Source of the DNA: a bacterium
Lineage (GTDB): Bacteria > Zhuqueibacterota > QNDG01 > JAFGCO01
Assembly: GCA_016930535.1 (NCBI GenBank)
Contig: JAFGGN010000028.1
Location: 1 to 64,000 of the forward strand
Length of the DNA: 64,000 nt
Direction of reading: 5' to 3'
In this document: one piece after another, positions 7,430-15,986 of the stretch
Position numbering within the stretch: position 1 is the first letter of the stretch
Layout of the letters: every line of letters begins with the position of its first letter
Notes under the pieces: model-generated
Database searches by the model: none
Seen by the model: only the letters and a program-made list of their open reading frames with translations
What the model was told of the DNA's origin: nothing
Made by a program: the position numbers and the translations under genes

Positions 7430-9745
7430 GTGCAGAACGGTGCCCGGAAGCAAAATGAAATCATATCGAAAGTGACTCTTGGACCTCAGCTTGTTCAATT
7501 CGATGTCTATGTTCCGCATGTTGCACAAAGTGTGCGCGCAGGACAATTTGTCGTGCTCAGAACCGATGAATATGGTGAACGCCTGCCGCTGACTGTGGCA
7601 TGGAATGATCATAAAAACGGCATAATCAGGCTGATTGTTCAAATTGTCGGTGTGGCCACAAAAAAACTGGATTCCCTCAATGCCGGGGACACGATCATGG
7701 ATGTTGTGGGACCTCTCGGCAAACCGACACATATTGAGAAATCAGGCACCGTAGTGCTGATAGGGGGCGGTGTGGGCGCCGCACCTGTTTTTCCCATATT
7801 GCGGGCCATGAAAAAAACAGGAAACCGTACCATTTCAATCATCGGGGCAAGAACCGGAAACATGCTGATACTGGTGGATGAAATGCGTGAATACAGTGAT
7901 ATGCAGATCATCTGTACGGACGATGGGTCGAGGGGAGAAAAGGGATTTGTCACAGATATGCTTAAAAAACTGATCGATCAGAAAGTGACCATCAATCAGG
8001 TGGTTGCGATTGGTCCTGCGGTCATGATGGCGGCCGTGTCGAATCTGACGCGCCAGTACAATATCCCGACACTTGTCAGCCTGAATTCCCTGATGGTGGA
8101 CGGAACGGGCATGTGCGGCGGCTGCCGGATTACTGTAGGAGGCGAAACAAAATTTGTCTGCGTGGACGGCCCTGAATTCGACGGCCATGAGGTTGATTTC
8201 GACGAACTGATGCAGCGGTCAAAAACATACCTGAAGGAAGAAAAACAGGCACTTTCACGGCATGAATGCCGCCTTGAAGACGATGTCCGGAAAAAACAAG
8301 CGGAACGGACATCTTCTGACCGGCGGATGCAGAAACCGGATCAGGCACCGGAAAAACCCAAATCGCGCATTGAAATGCCGAAACAGTCGCCGGACAAACG
8401 AATTCAGAATTTCGATGAAGTTGCATTGGGATACGATGCCGAAATGGCCATGGCCGAGGCTTCACGCTGCCTTCAGTGTAAAAAGGCACCGTGTGTATCC
8501 GGTTGTCCGGTCAATATCGATATCCCGGGATTCATTATGAGGATACGGGAAGGCGATTTTATCGGGGCTATTGAAAAAATCAGGGAAATGAACAGCCTTC
8601 CTGCCATTTGCGGTCGTGTATGTCCACAGGAGGAGCAATGCGAGATCCGGTGCGTACTGGCTAAAAAGGGTCAGCCGGTCGCCATAGGAAGGCTCGAAAG
8701 GTTCGCTGCGGATTTCGAAGCGGTCCTGACAGCGAACATGCCTGCAATCCATGTCACGCCGTCCGGTAAAAAGGTGGCTGTGATCGGAGCCGGACCGGCC
8801 GGCCTGACCGCTGCCGGTGAGCTTGCAAAAATGGGGCATGGGGTGACCATCTTCGAAGCGCTGCACAAACCGGGCGGTGTTCTGGCATATGGCATCCCCG
8901 AATTCCGTCTGCCGAAAGCCATTGTAGCGAGGGAAGCAGCTTATATCGAGGGACTCGGCGTTGAAATGAAGCTCAATCATATCATCGGACGCACCTACAC
9001 AATTGAACAGCTGCTGGATGATGGATACGATGCCGTTTTTATCGGAACCGGTGCAGGCCTGCCTTATTTCATGGGTATACCGGGAGAGAACCTCAACGGC
9101 GTATATTCGGCCAATGAATTTCTGACACGCGTCAATTTAATGAAAGCCTACCGGTTTCCGGAATATGATACGCCGGTCTATACCGGAGAGAATGTCGCTG
9201 TGGTCGGTGGCGGCAATGTCGCAATGGATGCAGCACGGTGTGCACAAAGGCTGAATACAAAAAATGTATATCTGGTTTACAGGCGGGCCCGTGAACAGAT
9301 GCCCGCAAGGAAAGAGGAAATTGAGAACGCGTTTGAGGAAGGCATACATCCGCATTTGCTGACCAATCCGGTTCGCATCATCGGAGATGAAAACGGCTGG
9401 GTCAGGCAGATTGAATGTATACGGATGGAACTGGGAGAACCCGATGCATCGGGCCGCAGGAAACCGGTTCCTGTCGCCGGTTCCGAATTTCTGCTTGATG
9501 TCGATACAGTCGTGATGGCTATCGGACAGGGGGCCAATCCGCTTCTGACTTCAACGACACCGGGCCTGGATCTGACCAAATGGGGCAATATCGTGGTCGA
9601 TGAATCAACGGGAAAAACATCCAGAAAGGGTGTTTTTGCAGGAGGCGATATTGTGACGGGTGCCGCGACTGTCATCCTGGCCATGGGTGCCGGGAAAAAT
9701 GCGGCCATGGCGATTGATGAATACCTTAGAACGGGCAACTGGTGA
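7430..9745 (+). CDS. Fused NfnA-NfnB-like NADH/NADPH:ferredoxin oxidoreductase
   Basis: A 771-residue protein joining two subunits usually encoded apart. Residues 1-~275 match the sulfide dehydrogenase/ferredoxin-NADP reductase alpha (NfnA, PyrK-like) family: an FAD region, the NAD motif V-L-I-G-G-G-V-G-A-A-P and a [2Fe-2S] site in G-M-C-G-G-C-R plus a later V-C-V-D-G. A charged, low-complexity linker (~275-330) leads to an NfnB/GltD-like half with the cysteine motifs C-L-Q-C-K-K-A-P-C, C-P-V-N-I and C-G-R-V-C-P-Q-E-E-Q-C, then two Rossmann motifs (V-I-G-A-G-P-A-G-L and V-V-G-G-G-N-V-A-M-D). In anaerobes NfnAB balances NADH, NADPH and ferredoxin; a glutamate-synthase-type role is the alternative. 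GTG start with GGAG upstream. Confidence 0.85.
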   Translation: MQNGARKQNEIISKVTLGPQLVQFDVYVPHVAQSVRAGQFVVLRTDEYGERLPLTVAWNDHKNGIIRLIVQIVGVATKKLDSLNAGDTIMDVVGPLGKPTHIEKSGTVVLIGGGVGAAPVFPILRAMKKTGNRTISIIGARTGNMLILVDEMREYSDMQIICTDDGSRGEKGFVTDMLKKLIDQKVTINQVVAIGPAVMMAAVSNLTRQYNIPTLVSLNSLMVDGTGMCGGCRITVGGETKFVCVDGPEFDGHEVDFDELMQRSKTYLKEEKQALSRHECRLEDDVRKKQAERTSSDRRMQKPDQAPEKPKSRIEMPKQSPDKRIQNFDEVALGYDAEMAMAEASRCLQCKKAPCVSGCPVNIDIPGFIMRIREGDFIGAIEKIREMNSLPAICGRVCPQEEQCEIRCVLAKKGQPVAIGRLERFAADFEAVLTANMPAIHVTPSGKKVAVIGAGPAGLTAAGELAKMGHGVTIFEALHKPGGVLAYGIPEFRLPKAIVAREAAYIEGLGVEMKLNHIIGRTYTIEQLLDDGYDAVFIGTGAGLPYFMGIPGENLNGVYSANEFLTRVNLMKAYRFPEYDTPVYTGENVAVVGGGNVAMDAARCAQRLNTKNVYLVYRRAREQMPARKEEIENAFEEGIHPHLLTNPVRIIGDENGWVRQIECIRMELGEPDASGRRKPVPVAGSEFLLDVDTVVMAIGQGANPLLTSTTPGLDLTKWGNIVVDESTGKTSRKGVFAGGDIVTGAATVILAMGAGKNAAMAIDEYLRTGNW

Positions 9746-9750
9746 GACGT

Positions 9751-9768
9751 AAAATTGTCGACAATTTT
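9751..9768. promoter_or_regulatory. Perfect 18-bp palindrome before the lipid operon
   Basis: AAAATTGTC at 9751-9759 is followed directly by its exact reverse complement, GACAATTTT at 9760-9768. It sits 5 bases after the NfnAB-like stop and 33 bases before the yceD start. The symmetry and position suit a dimeric repressor site controlling the fatty-acid operon. Followed by TT, it could also form a small A/T-rich hairpin acting as a weak terminator for the upstream gene. Confidence 0.4.
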
Positions 9769-9801
9769 TTAACTTGCTTATTATTGGAGAATTAAGTAAA
9801 T

Positions 9802-10332
9802 TTGCCATCGTTTGAAATGGAACAAATTACAATTCCCATGGCATCCATTCGCAGGGGAATTGATCAATACACATTCAATGTTCCGACGGAAGCGCTGAAT
9901 CCGGATCCTGAAAGGATCCGGATGGAATCACTGCAGGCGACGGTAAATGTCAGTCCGGCGGGTGAAGATTTCCTGCTTACGCTGAGCATCCTGATGCAGG
10001 GCGTGTTTAAATGCGACCGGTGCAGTGAATGGTTTGACGACCGTAAATACGGAAAGCTGACCACACTGTTTACGCCCGATCCGTCCAAAATCGAAGCGGC
10101 GGATGGCGGAGAAATCAGATTGTTCAATGTGCACGCAACGGAGATCAATATCACTCAGGAAATTATGGACGGACTTGTGCTGAATATTCCGGAAAAACTG
10201 CTTTGCAGAAAGGACTGCCGGGGAATCTGCATCCAGTGCGGAACAAATTTAAATGAATCAACGTGCTCCTGTATCAAGGATGAATCCGATCCGAGATGGG
10301 ATGCGCTGAAAAATATGAAATTCGACGAATAA
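9802..10332 (+). CDS. yceD: YceD/DUF177 family protein
   Basis: A 176-residue DUF177 protein, the family of E. coli YceD, which is linked to 23S rRNA accumulation and is almost always encoded just before rpmF. Two cysteine pairs are visible: C-D-R-C in the middle and C-R-K-D-C-R-G-I-C-I-Q-C-G near the end; the latter (L-C-x-x-x-C-x-G-L-C-x-x-C-G form) is the hallmark of the family. The start is taken as TTG at 9802 because GGAGA lies at 9786-9790; the ATG at 9817 would be too far from it. It leads the operon yceD-rpmF-plsX-fab. Confidence 0.88.
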   Translation: MPSFEMEQITIPMASIRRGIDQYTFNVPTEALNPDPERIRMESLQATVNVSPAGEDFLLTLSILMQGVFKCDRCSEWFDDRKYGKLTTLFTPDPSKIEAADGGEIRLFNVHATEINITQEIMDGLVLNIPEKLLCRKDCRGICIQCGTNLNESTCSCIKDESDPRWDALKNMKFDE

Positions 10333-10356
10333 AGCGAGAACGAAAGGAGCTGTCAC

Positions 10357-10539
10357 TTGCCATTACCCAAGAATAAAATATCAAAATCCAGACGGGATAA
10401 AAGAAGAACGCATAAAAAGCTCAGCGAACCATCACTTTCGGAATGCTCTCACTGTCATCATCCGAAATTGCCGCATCGTGCCTGTCCCAGTTGCGGTTAC
10501 TATGGCGGTAAAATGGTCGTGGTCACCAAAGAATCCTAA
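10357..10539 (+). CDS. rpmF: 50S ribosomal protein L32
   Basis: A 60-residue protein starting M-P-L-P-K-N-K-I-S-K-S-R-R-D-K-R-R-T-H, the standard L32 beginning. It keeps the four zinc-binding cysteines as C-x-x-C (C-S-H-C) and C-x-x-C (C-P-S-C), with L-P-H-R-A-C-P-S-C-G-Y-Y-G-G matching the family. The TTG start at 10357 is supported both by homology and by AAAGGAGC at 10343-10350. Located between yceD and plsX, the usual bacterial order that ties ribosome and membrane-lipid synthesis. Confidence 0.97.
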   Translation: MPLPKNKISKSRRDKRRTHKKLSEPSLSECSHCHHPKLPHRACPSCGYYGGKMVVVTKES

Positions 10540-10558
10540 AAACGAAAAGGGGTGACTT

Positions 10559-11560
10559 TTGATTCGTGTCGCTGTGGATGCAATGGGTGGTGATCAGGCA
10601 CCGGAGGCCATAGTAAGAGGTGCTATTGATGCAGCCCGTGTGGCAGAAGGCAGATATGAAATTGTGCTGGTCGGTCATGAAGAGGAAATCGGCCAGTTTA
10701 TGCAGCAGCACCATTTTACACGCGGACTGCCGATTACGGTTCATCATGCTTCACAGAAGGTAGAAATGGACGAGGCGCCCGGTATCGCCCTGAGAAAGAA
10801 ACCGGATTCCTCCATCGTCGTTGCAGCCGGTCTCCATGCACAAGGCAAGGTGAACGCCCTTGTCAGCGCCGGAAACACCGGTGCTGTACTGGGTGCTGCA
10901 TTATTCACGCTGAAACGCATAGAAGGGGTTTTACGTCCTTCCATCGGTTCTTTTCTGCCAACTAAAAACAGTGTCTGTTTTGTCATCGACGTGGGTGCCA
11001 ACGTGGACTGTAAACCCGAGCAGTTGTATCAGTTCGGCGTGATGGGTTCGATTTTCGTCAATCATATTCTTGGTGTCGAAAATCCGAAAGTCGGTTTGCT
11101 CAATATCGGGGAGGAACCGGGTAAGGGGAACGAGCAGGTTCAGGAAGCTTATCGCTTGTTTGAAAACGGCACCGTCAATTTTGTCGGTAACGTGGAAGGG
11201 CGTGACGTGCTGATGCATGCGGCCGATGTGGTTGTTTGCGACGGTTTTATCGGGAATGTTCTGATCAAATTCGGAGAAAGCCTGAAAGACATGATTCCGG
11301 TGAGTCTGAAAAATAAAATCGGAACGAATATTGCCGGGAATTTTGGTTTTTTCTTTATGCAGCATAAATTTACCAAGGTTATGAAGCTGTTCGATTATCA
11401 GGAATACGGCGGAGCACCGCTTCTGGGTGTGAAGGGGAACTGCATTGTCGCTCACGGAAGATCGACGCCCCGGGCGATCCGTACCGCCATTATTGAAGCC
11501 TATAAGATGGTGAAGGAAAATGTGGCCGGTCATATAGAATCCCGAATACAATCTGCATAA
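10559..11560 (+). CDS. plsX: Phosphate acyltransferase PlsX
   Basis: A 333-residue PlsX, which converts acyl-ACP and phosphate to acyl-phosphate at the start of phospholipid synthesis. The opening I-R-V-A-V-D-A-M-G-G-D-Q-A-P, the central V-S-A-G-N-T-G-A-V-L-G-A-A and the later F-V-G-N-V-E-G-R-D and V-C-D-G-F-I-G-N-V are diagnostic. The start is TTG at 10559 with a purine-rich AAAAGGGG upstream. Length and order (after rpmF, before fabH) are those expected. Confidence 0.96.
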   Translation: MIRVAVDAMGGDQAPEAIVRGAIDAARVAEGRYEIVLVGHEEEIGQFMQQHHFTRGLPITVHHASQKVEMDEAPGIALRKKPDSSIVVAAGLHAQGKVNALVSAGNTGAVLGAALFTLKRIEGVLRPSIGSFLPTKNSVCFVIDVGANVDCKPEQLYQFGVMGSIFVNHILGVENPKVGLLNIGEEPGKGNEQVQEAYRLFENGTVNFVGNVEGRDVLMHAADVVVCDGFIGNVLIKFGESLKDMIPVSLKNKIGTNIAGNFGFFFMQHKFTKVMKLFDYQEYGGAPLLGVKGNCIVAHGRSTPRAIRTAIIEAYKMVKENVAGHIESRIQSA

Positions 11561-11570
11561 GGAGCGCCAT

Positions 11571-12560
11571 GTGAATTCCCGACCAAAAAGTATGATTGCC
11601 GGAACAGGATCAGCCGTTCCTGAAAAAGTACTGACAAATGCCGATCTTGAGAAGATCGTGGAGACATCGGACGAATGGATCCGTGAACGCACAGGAATCG
11701 AACGCCGGCATATACTGGAAGACGGGCTGACAAATTCCGACCTGGCAGCACGTGCAGCAGAGCAAGCCTTAAAAAAAGCAGGTCTGACTCCCGACCAGAT
11801 TGAATGCCTGATTGTGGCGACGATCACGCCTGATATGGGGTTCCCTTCCACGGCATGCGCGGTCCAATCCAAACTGGAAGCCTTCAATGCGGCGGCTTTC
11901 GATATTTCAGCGGCCTGTTCGGGTTTTCTTTACGGACTGATCATGGGCGATTCATTTATTGCCAGCGGTTTGTATAAAAACGTACTCGTCATCGGATCCG
12001 AAGTTTTGTCACGAATGACGGATTGGGAAGACCGGGCGACCTGTGTCCTGTTCGGTGACGGAGCGGGTGCTGCGGTGCTGGTGCCTTCAGGCGATAACCG
12101 GGGCCTGCTTTCCGCCTATATGAAAAGCGACGGCCGTCTGGGATATCTTCTGAACTGTCCCGGAGGCGGTGTGACGTATCCGGCTTCACATGAAACCGTG
12201 GACCAGCGGCTCCACTTCATTAAAATGGAGGGGCGGGAGGTATACAAACATGCTGTCCGGACCATGGTGGATGCTGCGGTTCACAGTCTGGAACTCGCCG
12301 GTCTGACCGCAAAAGATATTGATCTTCTGATCACACACCAGGCGAATAAAAGAATCATTCATGCGGTTGTTCAGCGGCTGAAGCTTCCTGATGAAAAAGT
12401 GTTTATCAATATAGAGGAATACGGAAATACTTCTGCCGCGAGCATTCCAATAGCCATGAATCAGGCGATTGAGGAGGGGCGGTTGAAAGAAGGACAGCTC
12501 TGCCTGATGGTTGCATTCGGAGGCGGTTTTACGTGGGCTTCCAGCCTGGTAAGGATATAA
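11571..12560 (+). CDS. fabH: Beta-ketoacyl-ACP synthase III
   Basis: A 329-residue FabH that condenses acetyl-CoA with malonyl-ACP to begin fatty-acid synthesis. The catalytic triad is intact: Cys116 (A-A-C-S-G-F), His256 (T-H-Q-A-N) and Asn286 (E-Y-G-N-T-S-A-A-S). The GTG start at 11571 follows AAGGAGC, 10 bases after plsX. The N-terminal G-T-G-S-A-V-P-E and the S-D-E-W-I-R-E-R-T-G-I motifs are typical. Confidence 0.97.
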   Translation: MNSRPKSMIAGTGSAVPEKVLTNADLEKIVETSDEWIRERTGIERRHILEDGLTNSDLAARAAEQALKKAGLTPDQIECLIVATITPDMGFPSTACAVQSKLEAFNAAAFDISAACSGFLYGLIMGDSFIASGLYKNVLVIGSEVLSRMTDWEDRATCVLFGDGAGAAVLVPSGDNRGLLSAYMKSDGRLGYLLNCPGGGVTYPASHETVDQRLHFIKMEGREVYKHAVRTMVDAAVHSLELAGLTAKDIDLLITHQANKRIIHAVVQRLKLPDEKVFINIEEYGNTSAASIPIAMNQAIEEGRLKEGQLCLMVAFGGGFTWASSLVRI

Positions 12561-12591
12561 TCGTTTATAAAATATAGGGTTATCTGTTTTT

Positions 12592-13524
12592 ATGGGAAAA
12601 ACGGCCTTCATATTTCCCGGTCAGGGATCGCAGATTGTAGGGATGGGAAAGGACCTGTACGGTACGTATCCGGAAGCAGCCAGGTTGTTCGATATGGCTG
12701 ACAGGATCCTTGACACTGCCCTGACCTCGGTTTGTTTCGAAGGGCCCGAAGATCAACTGAAAGAAACACGTTTTACACAGCCCGCGGTCTTTACACACAG
12801 TCTGATCGTGGCCGGTATACTGGCCGAAGCAGGATTTTATCCGGATTGTGTCGCCGGTCACAGTCTTGGAGAGCTGGCAGCCCTTTGTTTTTCGGGCGCA
12901 TTTTCCTTTGAAAACGGATTGTCCCTGGTCCGCGAGCGGGGCCGGCTTATGAGCGATTGTGCGGTCCGGTCGCCGGGTACGATGGCTGCGGTTATCGGAA
13001 TGGATCCCGGATTGGTGCGGGCCGTTTGTAATGAGGCTGCATCCGCCGGTATCGTGCAGCCCGCCAATTTTAATTCACCTGTTCAGATCGTGATTTCCGG
13101 TTCCAGGGAAGGCGTTGTCAGGGCCATGGAAATTGCGGGGCAAAAAGGCGCCAAACGGATAATCGAACTGCCGGTAAGCGGAGCCTTTCATTCACCCCTT
13201 ATGGAAGATGCCTCCGTTTCTTTCCGGAGCATTGTCGAATCGGTCGCTTTCGATTCATTGAAAATACCGGTTTATGCAAATGTCACTGCGGAACGTGTTT
13301 CCTCGGAAACCGATATTCCCGATTTGCTTTCACGGCAGCTGACCCATCCGGTACGCTGGATTGAAATTATCGAAAATATGGCCGCTTCCGGAGTGACCCG
13401 TTTTATTGAAACCGGTCCCGGCAAGATACTGGCCGGACTGGTCAAAAGGATTGTGCCCCAGGTTGAAACGATCTCAATCGGCACGGTTGAGGATATAAAC
13501 GCCTTCAAAATTCAACAAGGATAA
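12592..13524 (+). CDS. fabD: Malonyl-CoA:ACP transacylase
   Basis: A 310-residue FabD that loads malonyl groups from CoA onto ACP. The opening F-P-G-Q-G-S-Q, the nucleophile Ser91 in G-H-S-L-G-E and His200 in the A-F-H-S-P segment form the expected active site. It starts with ATG 31 bases after fabH and ends 2 bases before fabG, in the standard order. Confidence 0.96.
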   Translation: MGKTAFIFPGQGSQIVGMGKDLYGTYPEAARLFDMADRILDTALTSVCFEGPEDQLKETRFTQPAVFTHSLIVAGILAEAGFYPDCVAGHSLGELAALCFSGAFSFENGLSLVRERGRLMSDCAVRSPGTMAAVIGMDPGLVRAVCNEAASAGIVQPANFNSPVQIVISGSREGVVRAMEIAGQKGAKRIIELPVSGAFHSPLMEDASVSFRSIVESVAFDSLKIPVYANVTAERVSSETDIPDLLSRQLTHPVRWIEIIENMAASGVTRFIETGPGKILAGLVKRIVPQVETISIGTVEDINAFKIQQG

Positions 13525-13526
13525 CT

Positions 13527-14273
13527 ATGACAGATTTTCAGGGAAAGACCGCCCTCGTTACAGGCGGAGCGCGCGGAATCGGAAAATTCATCGTACTTGA
13601 ACTGGCCAGACAGGGCTGTCAGGTCGTCATCTCCGATATCGATCTGGACGGTGCTCAGTCGACGGCAAAAGAAGTTGAAGCCATGGGCATCAGGGCTCTG
13701 GCGGTCCGGAATGACGTCAGCGATGCAGTGGATGTCGAAAAAATGATACAAACGGCAACCGATACTTTCGGCCGGATTGACATTCTGGTCAACAATGCGG
13801 GAATTACGCGGGATTCACTGCTGATGCGCATGTCAGAGGCCGATTGGGATCTGGTTCTCAATATCAATCTGAAAGGTGCGTTTTTGTGCACAAAAGCTGT
13901 AATTCGCGGTATGATGAAGCAGCGCAGCGGCAAAATCATCAATATGGCATCCGTGGTCGGTGTCGGGGGAAATGCGGGACAGGCCAATTATGCGGCTTCC
14001 AAAGCCGGGCTGATCGGATTGACAAAAAGTGTTGCAAAGGAAGTCGCTTCCAGAAATATTCAGGTGAATGCCATTGCACCCGGATATATAGAAACGGAAA
14101 TGACGGCAAATCTGCCTGAAGAAGCCAAAAACTGGTTTCTGAATAACTCTCCGATAAAAAGACCGGGTACGCCTGAAGATGTGGCGAGGGCCGTGCTGTT
14201 TCTGGCTTCGTCCGGCTCTGATTACATCACCGGTCAGGTGATCCACGTCGATGGCGGCATGATGATGGGATAA
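13527..14273 (+). CDS. fabG: 3-oxoacyl-ACP reductase
   Basis: A 248-residue short-chain dehydrogenase that reduces 3-oxoacyl-ACP with NADPH. The cofactor motif T-G-G-A-R-G-I-G, the structural N-N-A-G-I-T, and the catalytic Ser142, Tyr155 and Lys159 (Y-A-A-S-K) are all present, and the C-terminus V-I-H-V-D-G-G-M matches FabG. Its place between fabD and acpP makes the assignment firm despite the large family. Confidence 0.95.
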   Translation: MTDFQGKTALVTGGARGIGKFIVLELARQGCQVVISDIDLDGAQSTAKEVEAMGIRALAVRNDVSDAVDVEKMIQTATDTFGRIDILVNNAGITRDSLLMRMSEADWDLVLNINLKGAFLCTKAVIRGMMKQRSGKIINMASVVGVGGNAGQANYAASKAGLIGLTKSVAKEVASRNIQVNAIAPGYIETEMTANLPEEAKNWFLNNSPIKRPGTPEDVARAVLFLASSGSDYITGQVIHVDGGMMMG

Positions 14274-14326
14274 TGTTGAATCAAGTCCATATAAACAATA
14301 CGAATTAAAAAGGAGGTTAAACGAAC

Positions 14327-14569
14327 ATGATTGACCGCGAAAAATTCAATGAAATCATTGTGGAAAACCTGGGTGCCGATCCCAACGAAATTACCGATGA
14401 CGCTTCTTTTATCGACGACCTGGGGGCTGATTCTCTGGATACGGTTGAATTGATCATGGCATTCGAGAATGCCTTTGAAATCGAAATTCCGGATGAAGAT
14501 GCAGAGAAGCTGACGACTGTCGGTAAGGCACTGAGTTATCTCGAAGAGATGGTTTCAAAAAAGAAATAA
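14327..14569 (+). CDS. acpP: Acyl carrier protein
   Basis: An 80-residue acidic carrier protein. The phosphopantetheine attachment site is Ser36 in [11 protein letters not shown], followed by the helix with [14 protein letters not shown] lies about 10 bases upstream of the ATG at 14327. Next to a hairpin that may trim or stabilise the message for high expression. Confidence 0.97.
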   Translation: MIDREKFNEIIVENLGADPNEITDDASFIDDLGADSLDTVELIMAFENAFEIEIPDEDAEKLTTVGKALSYLEEMVSKKK

Positions 14570-14579
14570 GCCGAATTTT

Positions 14580-14609
14580 GGAAGTCCCGCAATATTCCGC
14601 GGGACTTCC
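14580..14609 (+). terminator. Strong hairpin between acpP and fabF
   Basis: GGAAGTCCCGC at 14580-14590 pairs perfectly with GCGGGACTTCC at 14599-14609 over 11 bp with an 8-base loop. The following AAGCGTCTTTATT has no clean T-run. It may partly end transcription or protect the 3' end of the acpP message, giving acpP more product than fabF. Confidence 0.6.
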
Positions 14610-14668
14610 AAGCGTCTTTATTCCTGGTATCGATCAAAAATTCAGGATAATTATCTTGGATCTGTTTT

Positions 14669-14737
14669 TTAAGGACAGGTCTGCTGTTTATAGAATACAT
14701 TGTCCTTAATTGTCAGCATTTTATTTAAGGAGGACAG
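14669..14737 (+). promoter_or_regulatory. fabF leader with two competing pairings
   Basis: TGTCCTTAA at 14701-14709 is the exact reverse complement of TTAAGGACA at 14669-14677. The same element can also pair, with a two-base bulge, with TTAAGGAGGACA at 14725-14736, which contains the fabF Shine-Dalgarno sequence (AAGGAGG, 14727-14733). The two pairings exclude each other, so the leader could act as a translational switch. No known riboswitch class is recognised. Confidence 0.3.
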
Positions 14738-14741
14738 CTGT

Positions 14742-15980
14742 ATGCGGGAACGCCGTATTGCAGTTACCGGTCTGGGTGCAATCACACCGCTGGGTAATGA
14801 TGTCAAGACGTTCTGGAGCGGATTGCTGCAGGGGAAATCCGGAATTGATAAAATCACCAAATTTGATGCAACCGGTTATCCAAGCCAGATCGCGGGTGAA
14901 ATCAAGGACTTCGATACAGCAAAGTACATCGATTTCAAAGAAGCCCGTCGTATGGATATATTTACCCATTATGCAATTGCAGCAGCCGAACAGGCCATTC
15001 AGCAGGCCGGATTGAATGATCAGATTGATCCCACGCGAATCGGCGTGATTGTCGGATGCGGTATCGGCGGAATGATCACGTATCATATTGAACATACAAA
15101 ATTGCTGAATCAGGGACATCGAAAAGTCAGTCCCTTTTTCATCCCCATGATGATTCCTGATATTGCAGCGGGGCATATATCAATCAAATACGGATACCAG
15201 GGGCCGAATTACGCTTCGGTTTCAGCATGCGCTTCGGGTGCCCACGCCATTGGACTGGGATTGATGCACATTGAACGGGGTGATGCGGATCTGATGGTTG
15301 TCGGGGGAGCAGAAGGTGTCATTACCGACATGTCCTTCGCAGGATTTTGCAGTGCCAAAACCCTGTCAATTCGAAATGATGAACCCCAGCGGGCAAGCCG
15401 GCCTTTTGATAAGGAAAGGGACGGATTTGTCATGGGGGAAGGAGCCGGTGTGGTGGTTCTGGAGGAGTTGCAGCATGCCAGGAAACGCGGTGCAGAAATA
15501 CTGGCAGAATTCGGAGGCATCGGATTTACCGGAGACGCGTATCATATAACGGCTCCTCATTTCAGCGGAAACGGTGCGATCCGCGCCATGAAGCTCGCCG
15601 TTCAGGATGCGGGTTTGAATCCTGAAGACGTGGATTATATCAATGCACACGGGACATCCACTTCATTGAACGATAAAACCGAGACACTGGCCATCAAGAC
15701 CCTGTTCGGGGATCTGGCTAATAAAATTCCGGTCAGTTCCACAAAGTCCATGATCGGTCACCTTCTGGGTGCGACCGGAGCTGTTGAATTTATCGCCTCT
15801 ATCCTTTCCATACGGAATAACATTATTCCGCCGACGATAAATTACGAAGTTCCGGATCCGGATTGCGATCTTGATTATGTGCCCAATAAGGCCAGAGAAC
15901 AGAACCTGAATACAGCCATATCCAATTCATTCGGCTTCGGCGGCCACAATGTATGTCTGTGTGTCAAGAAATATGTTTAG
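14742..15980 (+). CDS. fabF: Beta-ketoacyl-ACP synthase II
   Basis: A 412-residue FabF that elongates acyl-ACP with malonyl-ACP. With the ATG at 14742 the catalytic residues fall at Cys163 (S-A-C-A-S-G), His303 (N-A-H-G-T-S-T) and His340 (M-I-G-H-L-L-G), the same numbers as in E. coli FabF, which supports this start; AAGGAGG lies 8 bases upstream. The C-terminal F-G-F-G-G-H-N glycine-rich motif is present. Seven bases separate it from rnc. Confidence 0.96.
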   Translation: MRERRIAVTGLGAITPLGNDVKTFWSGLLQGKSGIDKITKFDATGYPSQIAGEIKDFDTAKYIDFKEARRMDIFTHYAIAAAEQAIQQAGLNDQIDPTRIGVIVGCGIGGMITYHIEHTKLLNQGHRKVSPFFIPMMIPDIAAGHISIKYGYQGPNYASVSACASGAHAIGLGLMHIERGDADLMVVGGAEGVITDMSFAGFCSAKTLSIRNDEPQRASRPFDKERDGFVMGEGAGVVVLEELQHARKRGAEILAEFGGIGFTGDAYHITAPHFSGNGAIRAMKLAVQDAGLNPEDVDYINAHGTSTSLNDKTETLAIKTLFGDLANKIPVSSTKSMIGHLLGATGAVEFIASILSIRNNIIPPTINYEVPDPDCDLDYVPNKAREQNLNTAISNSFGFGGHNVCLCVKKYV

Positions 15981-15986
15981 AATCAT

